A stretch of DNA of 47,985 nucleotides from Candidatus Pseudogracilibacillus intestinigallinarum. Lineage in GTDB: Bacteria; Bacillota; Bacilli; Bacillales; Amphibacillaceae. The notes beneath the pieces were generated by a model. That model saw only the letters and a list, made by a program, of their open reading frames with translations, did not search any database and was not told the origin of the DNA. Shown here piece after piece: positions 18,753-28,627 of the stretch. A program made the translations under genes and the position numbers. Position 1 is the stretch's first letter, and each line of letters begins with the position of its first letter. The stretch is from assembly GCA_019113205.1 (NCBI GenBank), contig DXHX01000050.1, positions 1 through 47,985 of the forward strand, given 5' to 3'.

Positions 18753-18836
18753 CACTTATAAACAGATTCCATGAAAAGATATATCATTTGAAGTACAATA
18801 CATAGGAATAGACTATAAAAGGAGATATCGGACGAA

Positions 18837-20465
18837 ATGTTAGTTCAATCTATCCAATTAAATAAAAAGAATCAATTGATAAATGAGTATCGTAAGGAAC
18901 AAGATTTCGTTACGGAATATTTTGACTATAAACCTTTTACAGAAGTAAAAGAACGTGCAGCATATGTACAACAAATAAAGAGAGATCGTAAAAAGCTTGT
19001 AGACGTTTTACATAACATGAATCGAAATTGGGACGCACCGGAAAGTACACTAAAACAAATTAAACGTTTAAATGATGAAGCGAGTGTAGTTGTAATCGGC
19101 GGTCAACAGGCAGGTTTATTAACCGGACCATTATATTCTTTAAATAAACTTATTTCTGTTTATCGATTTGCTAAAGAACAAGAGAAATTACTAGGTGTTC
19201 CTGTCATTCCAATATTTTGGATTGCAGGGGAGGATCATGACTTTGATGAAATCAATCATATTTATACCGTCCGTGATAAAAGAATAAAGAAACATATGAC
19301 TAAACAACAAGAATGGATAAAGAAATCCGTTTCCTCTATTCCGTTAGATAAACAAAAAACAGCGAATTGGTTACGAGATGCATTTTTGGATTTACATGAA
19401 ACATCTTATACGAAAGAATTATATACAAAAATGGAAAATTGTTTAGAGCGTGCACAAACATTTGTTGATTTCTTTGCACTCATTATTTTTGAATTGTTTA
19501 AAGAAGAAGGTATTGTCCTCGTTGATTCGGGAAACGAACAGTTACGTCAACTAGAAGGAGAACATTTTACAAACATATTCGAGCAAAGTGAACAAATTGC
19601 TGAAGATGTCTATGAGGCCGTACAAACATTACAACAGCAAGGTTATAATGTACCATTGGAAGTTGAAAGAGATGATGTCCATCTGTTTTATCACGATGAA
19701 CATGGTGAGCGCATACTGTTGAAACGTGAGGCAAATGAATTTGTTGGAAAAAATGGGGAAGTAAAATTAACGAAAGAAGCATTGTTACATATTGCTCAAA
19801 CAACACCAGAAAAATTAAGCAATAATGTAATTACAAGACCGATCATGCAAGAATTACTTTTTCCTACGCTTGCATTTATTGCAGGGGATGGAGAAATTAG
19901 TTATTGGGCAGCATTAAAGAAGGCGTTCCATACATTAGGGGAAAAAATGCCACCAGTTGTTCCAAGATTGTCTTTTACGTATGTTCCTAAGCGTACGGAA
20001 AAGCTTTTAGAACAAAGAGTCATCCAAGTAGAGGAGGCAATTCGTGAAGGTGTGTCACAAAAGAAAATGCAATGGTTAATGGCACAAACGCATGCACCAA
20101 CAGAATACCTTTTTGAAGAAGCAAAATTAAGTTTAGAAAAAATTCATGCACCATTACAAGAAATGGCAGAGAATATTGCACCGGATTTACATGAAGCATC
20201 GAAAACAAATATTCATCTAATGATGGAACAATTATCATTTTTGGAACGTAAAACGATGCAGACGATTCGTGAACAACATGACGAGGCAATAGGCCAATTT
20301 GAAGAATTGGATTTAGTATTACATCCGAACGGTGGATTACAAGAACGTGTGTATAGCCCACTCTTTTTGTTAAACGAGTATGGTGAAAGTTGGATACAGC
20401 AAATAAATCAATTATCCTCTATTCCATTTACAGAAGATCATTTTGCCGTATATTTTATGGGATAG
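18837..20465 (+). CDS. bshC: Bacillithiol biosynthesis cysteine-adding enzyme BshC
   Basis: Adds cysteine to glucosaminyl malate as the last step of bacillithiol synthesis, the low-molecular-weight thiol of Bacillus. 542 residues, full length. Family features are GGQQAGLLTGPLYSLNK near residue 87, PIFWIAGEDHDFDEINH near residue 125 (nucleotide-binding HxxH-like segment) and a long helical region about 390-490. GGAGATATC lies about 12 bases before the ATG. It is followed by a DnaA-box-like 9-mer and a strong terminator, so it is not cotranscribed with mraZ. Confidence 0.96.
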   Translation: MLVQSIQLNKKNQLINEYRKEQDFVTEYFDYKPFTEVKERAAYVQQIKRDRKKLVDVLHNMNRNWDAPESTLKQIKRLNDEASVVVIGGQQAGLLTGPLYSLNKLISVYRFAKEQEKLLGVPVIPIFWIAGEDHDFDEINHIYTVRDKRIKKHMTKQQEWIKKSVSSIPLDKQKTANWLRDAFLDLHETSYTKELYTKMENCLERAQTFVDFFALIIFELFKEEGIVLVDSGNEQLRQLEGEHFTNIFEQSEQIAEDVYEAVQTLQQQGYNVPLEVERDDVHLFYHDEHGERILLKREANEFVGKNGEVKLTKEALLHIAQTTPEKLSNNVITRPIMQELLFPTLAFIAGDGEISYWAALKKAFHTLGEKMPPVVPRLSFTYVPKRTEKLLEQRVIQVEEAIREGVSQKKMQWLMAQTHAPTEYLFEEAKLSLEKIHAPLQEMAENIAPDLHEASKTNIHLMMEQLSFLERKTMQTIREQHDEAIGQFEELDLVLHPNGGLQERVYSPLFLLNEYGESWIQQINQLSSIPFTEDHFAVYFMG

Positions 20466-20467
20466 AG

Positions 20468-20476
20468 TTATCCACA
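20468..20476 (+). promoter_or_regulatory. Perfect DnaA box in bshC-mraZ gap
   Basis: TTATCCACA, exact consensus, three bases after the bshC stop and about 250 bases before mraZ. A second box-like 9-mer (TGTGGAAAA, 20655-20663) lies nearer mraZ. DnaA has been reported to influence the division operon containing ftsL in B. subtilis, which makes the position plausible; binding itself is inference. Confidence 0.45.
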
Positions 20477-20501
20477 TTATATGAAATATTAAAACTTTAA
20501 T

Positions 20502-20550
20502 AAAAAACCCTGTTCTGTAGCGTTAGAAGCGCGAAGGAACAGGGTTTTTT
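20502..20550 (+). terminator. Terminator after bshC
   Basis: AAAAAACCCTGTTC and GAACAGGGTTTTTT pair perfectly around 21 bases that contain GCG/CGC pairing. T-runs on both strands make it potentially bidirectional. Confidence 0.92.
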
Positions 20551-20654
20551 ATGCGGAAAATTAATGGAGAACGGTTTATTTATGTGATATATTGTTTATT
20601 TTTTAAAAGGATTTATAAGGATAAATAGCCCATTTTTATAAAAAGGGGAAAAAA

Positions 20655-20690
20655 TGTGGAAAACATGTGGAGGAAAGTGGGGGATTGTGG
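20655..20690 (+). promoter_or_regulatory. Four phased GTGG repeats upstream of mraZ (probable MraZ operator)
   Basis: GTGG occurs at 20656, 20667, 20677 and 20687, spacing 11, 10 and 10 bases, all on one face of the helix, just before TAGAAT (20691-20696), a likely -10. MraZ is known to bind short G-rich direct repeats spaced about one helical turn in its own promoter. The array ends 31 bases before mraZ. Confidence 0.65.
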
Positions 20691-20721
20691 TAGAATAATC
20701 ACATGGAAGGGTTGAATAGAT

Positions 20722-21153
20722 ATGTTTATGGGAGAATACCAACATAACATTGATATAAAAGGTCGTATGATCGTTCCCGCGAAGTTTCGTGAGGGGCTCG
20801 GGGATTCTTTTGTCTTAACTCGTGGGTTAGACAACTGTCTATTCGTTTACCCGATGGATGAATGGAAAGTTTTGGAGGGTAAATTAAAGCAACTTCCATT
20901 AACGAAGAAAGATGCAAGACAGTTCACAAGGTTTTTCTTTTCTGGTGCTGTCGAATGTGAAATTGATAAACAGGGAAGAATAAATATACCTGCAACATTA
21001 CGTACATATAGCAAACTGGAAAAAGAATGTATTGTAATAGGTGTTTCAAATCGAATTGAAATTTGGTCGAAAGATGTTTGGGAAGATTATTTTGAAGCAT
21101 CTGAAGAGTCATTCGAAGATATTGCAGAAAACTTATTAGATTTTGATATATAG
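20722..21153 (+). CDS. mraZ: Transcriptional regulator MraZ
   Basis: 143-residue DNA-binding protein with two AbrB/SpoVT-type domains (about 5-50 and 78-122), forming ring oligomers. It represses the division and cell wall cluster through its own promoter. [15 protein letters not shown] and [12 protein letters not shown] are the conserved segments of each half. The phased GTGG repeats upstream support autoregulation. rsmH follows after 15 bases. Confidence 0.97.
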   Translation: MFMGEYQHNIDIKGRMIVPAKFREGLGDSFVLTRGLDNCLFVYPMDEWKVLEGKLKQLPLTKKDARQFTRFFFSGAVECEIDKQGRINIPATLRTYSKLEKECIVIGVSNRIEIWSKDVWEDYFEASEESFEDIAENLLDFDI

Positions 21154-21168
21154 AAGTAGGTGTATAAG

Positions 21169-22146
21169 ATGACACATATTGAACATGAAAGTGTGTTAAA
21201 TAATGAAGTAATTGATTCATTGCAAATAAAGCCAGATGGTATTTATGTGGACTGTACATTAGGTCGTGCTGGACATACATTTGAAATAGCATCTCGTTTA
21301 AATGAAAAAGGGAAAATAATCGGTTTTGACCAAGATGAGGCTGCCATACGTGCTGCGAGTGAAAAGTTAAAAGATTTTTTCCCATTACTACTTCATCAAA
21401 ATTTTCGACAACTAGAAACAGCTTTACAAGAGAAAGAAATTGGCCAAGTAGATGGTATTTTATTCGATTTAGGTGTATCTTCACCTCAATTTGATCAAGG
21501 TGATAGAGGGTTTAGTTACCGCTATGATGCTGAATTAGATATGCGCATGGATCAACGTCAATCATTGACAGCGAAAGATATCATAAATGAATGGCCGTAT
21601 GAACAGTTAGTAAAGATGTTTTTTGTATATGGTGAGGAGAAATTTTCAAAGCAAATTGCCAGAAACATTGAAAAGAGAAGAGAATCCACACCAATTGAAA
21701 CGACATTTGACTTGGTTGATATCATAAAGGAGTCTATTCCAGCAGCTGCAAGGCGTAAGGGAGGACACCCGGCAAAAAGGATTTTCCAAGCATTACGAAT
21801 AGAAGTCAATGACGAGTTGAAAAGTTTCAATGATGCTTTACATCAGGCAGCAAAGTCGGTACGGATTGGTGGAAGAATCGCTGTCATCACTTTCCATTCA
21901 TTAGAAGACCGACTATGTAAACAGGCATTTAAAAAATGGTCGACAGAAAAGCCTGTACCTAGAGGGTTACCGATCGTTCCAGAAGAATTTGCTGCACCAT
22001 TCAAATTAATTACACGAAAGCCAATTATTCCAACAGAGGAAGAAATTACAAGAAATCGAAGGGCAAGATCAGCAAAATTAAGAGTAGTTGAAAAAGTGAA
22101 GGAATGGGATGATTCCTTTATATATGAAGAAGGGTGGCGGAAATAA
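21169..22146 (+). CDS. rsmH: 16S rRNA (cytosine-1402-N4) methyltransferase
   Basis: SAM-dependent methyltransferase of 325 residues acting on C1402 of 16S rRNA. Seen are the SAM-binding [13 protein letters not shown] near residue 31, [11 protein letters not shown] near residue 100 and the C-terminal [12 protein letters not shown]. The ATG at 21169 follows AGTAGGTG; the in-frame GTG at 21160 would overlap it. The stop overlaps the ftsL start by one base (TAATG), coupling translation. Confidence 0.97.
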   Translation: MTHIEHESVLNNEVIDSLQIKPDGIYVDCTLGRAGHTFEIASRLNEKGKIIGFDQDEAAIRAASEKLKDFFPLLLHQNFRQLETALQEKEIGQVDGILFDLGVSSPQFDQGDRGFSYRYDAELDMRMDQRQSLTAKDIINEWPYEQLVKMFFVYGEEKFSKQIARNIEKRRESTPIETTFDLVDIIKESIPAAARRKGGHPAKRIFQALRIEVNDELKSFNDALHQAAKSVRIGGRIAVITFHSLEDRLCKQAFKKWSTEKPVPRGLPIVPEEFAAPFKLITRKPIIPTEEEITRNRRARSAKLRVVEKVKEWDDSFIYEEGWRK

Positions 22147-22520
22147 TGCAATCAAATCATGCGAGAAGTTGGCAAAGAGACTACATAGAAAGACAACAGC
22201 AACAACAGAAAAAGGTTGTAAAAAAAGTTAAAAAACGTAAAATATTAACTAAAGGTGAAAAAATTATTTATACATTCTTTAGTATGGTCGTTTTAATTGC
22301 AGCTATTTATATTGTGTCATTTGCTTCTACAACAGATGGTTTAAATCGTGATATTCAAAAATTAGAAAGTGAAGTTCAGCAACATAAAGTTGTAAACAAA
22401 GATTTAGCATTTGAAATTAGTGAGTTAAGTAAACCAGAAAGAATTACAAAAATCGCTAAAGAAAATGGATTAAAAATCCAAGAGGCAAAAGTGAAACGAG
22501 TACTAACGACGAATGATTAA
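22146..22520 (+). CDS. ftsL: Cell division protein FtsL
   Basis: 124-residue bitopic divisome protein. A basic cytoplasmic part (residues 1-40, rich in Q and K, with KKVVKKVKKRK) precedes one membrane helix (about 42-60) and a short extracytoplasmic coiled coil (about 66-105). It forms a complex with DivIB, DivIC and PBP2B. The start at 22146 is set by GGGTGG eight bases upstream and by the one-base overlap with rsmH; GTG at 22134 falls within that site. FtsL is small and poorly conserved, so the call rests on topology and position between rsmH and pbpB. Confidence 0.93.
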   Translation: MQSNHARSWQRDYIERQQQQQKKVVKKVKKRKILTKGEKIIYTFFSMVVLIAAIYIVSFASTTDGLNRDIQKLESEVQQHKVVNKDLAFEISELSKPERITKIAKENGLKIQEAKVKRVLTTND

Positions 22521-22536
22521 GTCAGGATGAATCAAG

Positions 22537-24690
22537 ATGAAAAAAAATAAACGTACAAATATCGTTTCAAAATTAGTTTTATTATTTTTTGTTCTCGCTT
22601 TTTTAGTTATTACAGGTAGATTTTTATACATACAAGTAAGCGGGGAAGTTAAGGACCAAAACTTAAAACAGTTAGCGAAAGAAACACGTGAAATAAGCTT
22701 TCAATTAGAAGCGGAGCGTGGAAAGATACACGATAGCAATGGGATGATTTTAGCATATAATCGCCCAACATATCGTGTTTTTGCTATATTAGATGAAGAT
22801 CGTAAAACACGGACGAATGCACCAGACCATATTGTGGATAGTGCAGACACTGCAAAAAAATTAAGTAGTGTACTAGATATTGACGAAAGTGAAATAAAAG
22901 AAAAAATCGATGAAGGTAAGGAAAAAGGGCGTTTCCAAATTGAATTTGGAACGAAAGGGAGAAAACTTCCACAAGAAAAGAAAGAAGAAATTGAAGAACT
23001 TAAATTACCTGGTATACATTTCTTAGAAGATTCTATTCGCTATTACCCGAATGGCATGTTCGCCTCTCATATTTTAGGTTTTGCCCGTCAAAACGAAGAA
23101 GATGAAACAGCAGGAGTAACGGGAATTGAAAAAGAGATGAATGAATCTTTAAGTGGAAAGAACGGGTATATTTACTATCATAGAGATAGTTATGGGAATA
23201 AATTATTAAATCCAAATGAAGTTGTTCAAAAAGCAGAAAATGGCCATGATATTTATTTAACGATTGATCAAAAGGTACAAACGCTATTGGAAGATGTATT
23301 ATCTCAAGTAGATGAACAATATGAACCTGAGAAAATTATGGCCGTTGTAATGAATCCAAAAACAGGGGAAATTGTTGCGATGAGTAATCGTCCAAGTTTT
23401 AACCCGAATGACCCTGGAAAGGTAAAAAATTGGTATAATGACGTCATTTCTTCTCCGTTTGAACAAGGGTCTACAATGAAAATATTTACGTGGGCTGCAG
23501 CTATGGAAGAAGGAGTATACGACGGTAAGGAAAAATTCAAATCAGGAAAATATATTATTAATGAAAAAGTAAGAGCAATTAGTGACCATAACGATGGAAA
23601 GGGATGGGGGAAAATTTCGTATGATACGGGATTCCGTCGTTCTTCCAATGTTGCTTCTTCAAAATTAGTTTGGGAGAAGATGGACCCAGATGATTTTCTG
23701 AAGTATTTAAAGGATTTTGATTTCGATAAACCGACAAACATCGACTTACCGAGTGAAAGCCAAGGTAAAATATTATTCGATTGGCCAGCTGAGAAATTAA
23801 CGACCTCGTTTGGACAAGGAAGTACAACGACGGCGATGCAGTTAATTAAAGCAGCAAGTGCTATTGCGAATGAGGGAAACATGATGCAACCTTATATCAT
23901 TAAAAAGGTAGTTGATTCAAATACTGGAGAAGTAATGGAAGAAAATAATCCATCTGTAGTCGGTCAACCGGTTTCGGCGGAGACGGCAAATAAAATGATG
24001 GACTTAATGGCCTCAGTAGTTAACTCTAAAGATGGTACAGGGAAAAATTACCGTTTGAAAGATTATACTGTTGCTGGAAAAACAGGTACCGCACAAATTC
24101 CAGATCCAGATGGTGACGGTTATTTACCTGGAAAATCGAACAATATGTATTCCTTTGTTGGAGTCGCACCGAAAGATGATCCGCAATTATTAATGTATGT
24201 TGCAGTAAAACAACCAAAATTAAGAGGGGATGAAACAGGGTCAGAACCTGTTGCATTCATATTTAATAATGTGGTAGAAAATGGTCTTCATTATTTAAAT
24301 ATTGAACCTGACAAAGAATCAGATGATGATTCTAATGAACATACGAGAACGATGCCACAAGTCAGCGACAAAACAGTGAAAGAAGCAACAAAGGATTTAG
24401 AAAATATATCAGATAATATAACTGTCGTCGGGGATGGAAAAAAGGTAGTTGCTGTTAATATCAATGAGGATGAGGAAGTTGTTCATGGACAACATATTAT
24501 GCTCATTACAGATAAACCAACGATACCTGATTTAAAAGGGTGGTCTAGCAGAGATGTTTATGAACTAGGTACATTGCTAGAAATCGATGTGAAAGTAAAA
24601 GGAAATGGTTTTGTGACAAAACAAAACATTAAAAAAGGAACAAAGATTGACAAAAATGTAACATTAGAAGTTGATTTAAAGAAACCATAA
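22537..24690 (+). CDS. pbpB: Penicillin-binding protein 2B, septal transpeptidase
   Basis: Class B transpeptidase that cross-links septal peptidoglycan. 717 residues: a membrane helix at about 12-32, a pedestal domain, and the transpeptidase with nucleophile Ser312 in STMK, SSN at 369-371 and KTG at 515-517. Two C-terminal PASTA domains follow, about 606-658 and 660-717. It is the vegetative partner of SpoVD just downstream. It starts 16 bases after ftsL. A terminator follows at 24747, so the downstream spoVD is separable. Confidence 0.96.
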   Translation: MKKNKRTNIVSKLVLLFFVLAFLVITGRFLYIQVSGEVKDQNLKQLAKETREISFQLEAERGKIHDSNGMILAYNRPTYRVFAILDEDRKTRTNAPDHIVDSADTAKKLSSVLDIDESEIKEKIDEGKEKGRFQIEFGTKGRKLPQEKKEEIEELKLPGIHFLEDSIRYYPNGMFASHILGFARQNEEDETAGVTGIEKEMNESLSGKNGYIYYHRDSYGNKLLNPNEVVQKAENGHDIYLTIDQKVQTLLEDVLSQVDEQYEPEKIMAVVMNPKTGEIVAMSNRPSFNPNDPGKVKNWYNDVISSPFEQGSTMKIFTWAAAMEEGVYDGKEKFKSGKYIINEKVRAISDHNDGKGWGKISYDTGFRRSSNVASSKLVWEKMDPDDFLKYLKDFDFDKPTNIDLPSESQGKILFDWPAEKLTTSFGQGSTTTAMQLIKAASAIANEGNMMQPYIIKKVVDSNTGEVMEENNPSVVGQPVSAETANKMMDLMASVVNSKDGTGKNYRLKDYTVAGKTGTAQIPDPDGDGYLPGKSNNMYSFVGVAPKDDPQLLMYVAVKQPKLRGDETGSEPVAFIFNNVVENGLHYLNIEPDKESDDDSNEHTRTMPQVSDKTVKEATKDLENISDNITVVGDGKKVVAVNINEDEEVVHGQHIMLITDKPTIPDLKGWSSRDVYELGTLLEIDVKVKGNGFVTKQNIKKGTKIDKNVTLEVDLKKP

Positions 24691-24746
24691 ATAAATGTGA
24701 AAATGAAATAGATTTGTCATCATGTGAAAACAAATTTAAACATAAG

Positions 24747-24803
24747 GAGCACCTCTGTAAGTTAATGAGTTGATACTTTAACTTGCTCATAGGTGCTCTT
24801 TTT
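24747..24803 (+). terminator. Terminator between pbpB and spoVD
   Basis: GAGCACCT and AGGTGCTC form the base, an inner AAGTTAA/TTAACTT stem stands above it, and five T follow. The element lies 56 bases after the pbpB stop and would limit read-through from vegetative division genes into spoVD. Confidence 0.82.
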
Positions 24804-25162
24804 GTATGTTTAAATGTAATGAAAGGAGATTGAAAGAACAGCATCATAGACCCATACATAAGAAACTTCAGTAATATTTTGTTGAAGGTAGGTTTTCTGT
24901 TGCACTTGATTTTGACCAGTCTTGTTTTTTGATTGTGTAATAAACGATGTTAGTAGTTTCAAAGAACCGGAGGTAAAATTTGAACACACCTTGATGCACT
25001 TGAACATATGCTTAAAATATTTGAATATAGAACGACATTTGTGACTAGTTAACTCGAGTGACCTATCTATCTGTTTTTTTATGTTTTATAGGAGAGACTT
25101 CTATTCAATTACTCCCATTCATATAGTAGGTGTAAGTTTTATATCGATAGGAGTGACAATAA
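24804..25162 (+). other. spoVD upstream region, no gene seen
   Basis: About 360 bases after the terminator. The only open frame, on the minus strand at 24810-25007, lacks a ribosome binding site and resembles nothing known to me. CATATAGT at 25120-25127 is six of eight to the sigma-E -10, but the -35 position is poor. spoVD is a sigma-E gene in B. subtilis, so its promoter is expected here. Confidence 0.5.
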
Positions 25163-27106
25163 TTGAAGTTTATATCGACGTCTATAACAAAAAAACGCAT
25201 CATTTTTATTGCTAGTGGTTTTACATTATTGTTTATATTCATGATTGCTCGCTTATTATATGTTCAATTATTTATGAGTGACGAAATTAAAGAAAAAGCA
25301 TTACAAACATGGTTGCGTGATATTCCTTATGCAGCAGAACGAGGTCATATTTTAGACAGAAATGGGAAAGAAATTGTTCGTAATGTGTATAGTCCAACAT
25401 TATTATTAATTCCGGCACAAATAAAAAATAAAGAAGAAGCAGCGAAAGAGATTGCATCAATTGTAAATATGTCTGAGGAAAAAGCGTATGAATATGTCAC
25501 GAAACAAGCAATGAATGTAATCGTTCATCCTGAAGGAAGAAAACTATCTGAGGAACAAGTGACCGCTATCCAAGCATTAAGAATGGATGGAGTTTACATT
25601 GCTAAAGATACGAAGCGACATTATCCATTCGGCAAACAATTAGCTCATATTACTGGTTTTGTAGGCATTGATAATGACGGGTTAACAGGATTAGAATTAC
25701 AATACGATGATAAATTGCAAGGGAAAAATGGCGCATTATCTTATTTTTCCGATGCGAAAGGCAATCGGATTGCATATAAAAATGATTTTTACAATAAACC
25801 AATTAACGGAAATCATCTTGTGACGACAATTGATATGCAAATTCAACAAATCGTCGAAAAAGAATTAGATAAAGCATCACTTTTATACAATCCAGACCAA
25901 ATGATAGCGATTGTCGTTGATCCAAACAATGGGGAGGTGCTATCAATGGCATCTAGGCCAGATTTTCATCCGAGCCAATTCCAACAAGTACCCCAAAGTG
26001 TATACAATCGGAATTTACCAATATGGAGTACTTATGAACCTGGTTCAACATTTAAAATTATTACTTTAGCGGCTGCTCTTGAGGAAGAAAAAATGGATCT
26101 GGAAAAAGACACCTTTTTTGATCGAGGAAGTATTAAGGTGGCTGGAGCTAATCTTAGATGTTGGAAAGCAGGGGGACATAAAGAACAATCGATGTTAGAA
26201 GTCGTTGAAAATTCGTGTAACCCTGGATTTGTTCATATTGGACAATTGTTAGGAAAAGAAAAGTTATTTGAATACATTCGTGCATTTGGTTTTGGAGAGA
26301 AAACAGGGATCGATTTATCTGGAGAAGGGACTGGTATTTTATTTAAGGAAGAAAATGTTGGTCCAGTAGAACTTGCTACTACCTCCTTTGGACAAGGTGT
26401 ATCAGTAACGCCGATACAACAAGTGATGGCAGTTTCTGCTGCGGTTAATGGTGGAGTTTTATATGAACCATATTTTGCTAGGCAATGGATCGATCCCGAA
26501 ACGAAAGAAGTTATTGCTACACATAAACCTGTAAAAAAACGTCGTGTTCTTTCAGAAGATACATCAAAACATGTTCGGGAAGCATTAGAAAGTGTAGTTG
26601 CTAATGGGACAGGTCGACCAGCATATGTAGAAGGATATCGTGTTGGTGGAAAAACAGGAACCGCACAAAAAGTAGGAAAAGATGGCGCATATATGAAGGA
26701 TAATTATATTTTATCTTTTATTGGTTTTGCACCAGCAGATGAACCAGAAGTAGTTGTATATGTTGCAGTTGATAACCCTAAAAACACGGTACAATTTGGT
26801 GGGGTTGTTACAGCACCTATTGTTGGAAATATTATTGAAGAGAGTTTGAGTTTACGTAATATCGAAAAAAGAAAAGGAGCATTACCGAAAGAATACACAT
26901 GGCCAGATGTACCGAAAGTGGAAGTGCCAAATCTAATCGGTGAGAAGAAAGCAGATATATTGAAACGACAAGAAGATTTTAAAATTGATCTTCACGGGAA
27001 TGGTACGTACATTATTGATCAAGCACCAGATCCTGGAGTGAAGGTAGAAAGTGGAAGTACATTAAAAGTTTATCTTTCTCGTTCTTATGATCGTGAAAAC
27101 AACTAA
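25163..27106 (+). CDS. spoVD: Sporulation transpeptidase SpoVD
   Basis: Mother-cell class B penicillin-binding protein needed for spore cortex. 647 residues: one membrane helix at about 12-31, then the transpeptidase with Ser295 in STFK, SCN at 351-353 and KTG at 497-499, and one PASTA domain at the C-terminus. Cys333 and Cys352 are 19 residues apart around the SxN motif, matching the cysteine pair whose redox state controls B. subtilis SpoVD. The start is TTG at 25163, after AGGAG; the next ATG would cut into the membrane helix. This separates it from PbpB, which has two PASTA domains and no such cysteines. Confidence 0.96.
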   Translation: MKFISTSITKKRIIFIASGFTLLFIFMIARLLYVQLFMSDEIKEKALQTWLRDIPYAAERGHILDRNGKEIVRNVYSPTLLLIPAQIKNKEEAAKEIASIVNMSEEKAYEYVTKQAMNVIVHPEGRKLSEEQVTAIQALRMDGVYIAKDTKRHYPFGKQLAHITGFVGIDNDGLTGLELQYDDKLQGKNGALSYFSDAKGNRIAYKNDFYNKPINGNHLVTTIDMQIQQIVEKELDKASLLYNPDQMIAIVVDPNNGEVLSMASRPDFHPSQFQQVPQSVYNRNLPIWSTYEPGSTFKIITLAAALEEEKMDLEKDTFFDRGSIKVAGANLRCWKAGGHKEQSMLEVVENSCNPGFVHIGQLLGKEKLFEYIRAFGFGEKTGIDLSGEGTGILFKEENVGPVELATTSFGQGVSVTPIQQVMAVSAAVNGGVLYEPYFARQWIDPETKEVIATHKPVKKRRVLSEDTSKHVREALESVVANGTGRPAYVEGYRVGGKTGTAQKVGKDGAYMKDNYILSFIGFAPADEPEVVVYVAVDNPKNTVQFGGVVTAPIVGNIIEESLSLRNIEKRKGALPKEYTWPDVPKVEVPNLIGEKKADILKRQEDFKIDLHGNGTYIIDQAPDPGVKVESGSTLKVYLSRSYDRENN

Positions 27107-27160
27107 ATTCTGCTATAATATAAAGTTATACATGTAAATTTTTATAAAGTAGGGATGAAC

Positions 27161-28627
27161 GTGAAATTACAAGAATTATTATCTATTTTACCAGTATATC
27201 AAGTAGATCAATCTATCGAAAAAATAGAAGTGACAGGACTGGAAAGTGACCACCGTTTATTAAAAGAGGGGAATATATTTGTTTGTATAAAAGGTTTTAC
27301 CGTTGATGGTCATAAGTTTGCAGAAGAAGCGGTCGAAAAAGGTGCAAAAATAATTATTGCCGAACAACCACTAAATATTGCTGGAGCAATTGTTGTACTT
27401 GTACCAGATACGACGCGAGCATTGGCATTATTAGCATCCAAATATTATGATTTTGCATCGACTAAATATCCATTAATTGGAGTAACAGGGACGAATGGAA
27501 AAACGACAACGACATATATTATCGAAAAAATGTATGAAGCATATGAAAAAAAGATAGGATTAATTGGTACAATCCAAATGAAAATTGGCGAACGAACTTT
27601 TCCAATTAAAAATACAACACCAGATGCATTGACATTACAAAAGACCTTCCGGCAAATGCATGAGGCGAATGTTGCTGCAGTAGTCATGGAAGTGTCTTCT
27701 CATGCACTTGATTTAGGAAGAGTTTATGGAGTGGACTTTGATGTCGCGTTATTTACTAATTTATCTCAAGACCATTTAGATTATCATAAAGATATGGATG
27801 ATTATTTACGAGCTAAGACATTATTATTCACAGGTCTTGGAAACGGGTACGGAAATCATTCAAAAGTTGCTATTTTAAATGCAGATGATGAGGCAAGCAA
27901 AACAATTGCCAAAAGTACTGCACAACCAATTATGACGTATGGAATTGAAAATGATGCAGATGTTATGGCGACAAATATTACGTATGAAATAACGAAAACA
28001 ACGTTTGAATTAAAAACACCAATCGGGAATGTAACAGTAGAAAGTCGTCTTATTGGTGCATTTAATGTATATAATATTTTAGGAGCAACAGCTGTTGCAA
28101 TATCACAACATATCCCATTAGATGTCATTAAAGAAGCATTACAATCTATCCGTGGGGTTGATGGTCGTTTTGAACCAGTCATTGCTGGTCAGGATTTTGG
28201 TGTTATTGTAGATTACGCTCACACAGATGATTCATTAAGAAATGTTTTAGACACTATTAATGAATTTAAACAACGGAAAGTATATGTTGTTGTCGGCTGT
28301 GGGGGAGACCGAGATAAAACAAAACGGCCATTAATGGCACAAGTTGCTGTACAACATAGTGATGTAGCGATCCTAACATCTGATAATCCGAGAACTGAAG
28401 ACCCTAATGCTATTTTAGCTGACATGACAAAGGGACTTAATGCAACAAATTATGAAGTAATTGTGAACCGTAAAGAAGCGATTGAAAGAGTTATACAATT
28501 AGCAGAAAAAGATGATATTATTTTAATCGCTGGAAAAGGGCATGAAACATATCAGGAAATTCATGGCATCCGACATGATTTTGATGATCGTGTCATTGCT
28601 AAAAATGCGATTGAACAGAGAGGTTAA
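27161..28627 (+). CDS. murE: UDP-MurNAc-tripeptide synthetase, meso-diaminopimelate adding
   Basis: Adds the third amino acid to UDP-MurNAc-dipeptide in the cytoplasm. 488 residues with three Mur-ligase domains: ATP loop GVTGTNGKTTT near residue 107, HALDLG and the C-terminal DNPR motif near residue 406. DNPR marks meso-diaminopimelate rather than lysine specificity. GTG at 27161 is preferred because AGGGA lies about five bases before it; the ATG at 27155 directly abuts that site. The stop overlaps the murF start by one base (TAATG). Confidence 0.95.
   Translation: MKLQELLSILPVYQVDQSIEKIEVTGLESDHRLLKEGNIFVCIKGFTVDGHKFAEEAVEKGAKIIIAEQPLNIAGAIVVLVPDTTRALALLASKYYDFASTKYPLIGVTGTNGKTTTTYIIEKMYEAYEKKIGLIGTIQMKIGERTFPIKNTTPDALTLQKTFRQMHEANVAAVVMEVSSHALDLGRVYGVDFDVALFTNLSQDHLDYHKDMDDYLRAKTLLFTGLGNGYGNHSKVAILNADDEASKTIAKSTAQPIMTYGIENDADVMATNITYEITKTTFELKTPIGNVTVESRLIGAFNVYNILGATAVAISQHIPLDVIKEALQSIRGVDGRFEPVIAGQDFGVIVDYAHTDDSLRNVLDTINEFKQRKVYVVVGCGGDRDKTKRPLMAQVAVQHSDVAILTSDNPRTEDPNAILADMTKGLNATNYEVIVNRKEAIERVIQLAEKDDIILIAGKGHETYQEIHGIRHDFDDRVIAKNAIEQRG

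Noticed and set aside
20653-20690. Replication origin-like DnaA-box cluster before mraZ
   Set aside because: Only one perfect 9-mer and one degenerate 9-mer are present, and the GTGG periodicity is better explained by MraZ repeats; no dnaA or dnaN nearby.
24810-25007. Minus-strand frame of 65 residues between pbpB and spoVD
   Set aside because: No ribosome binding site and no recognisable motif; it overlaps the expected spoVD control region.
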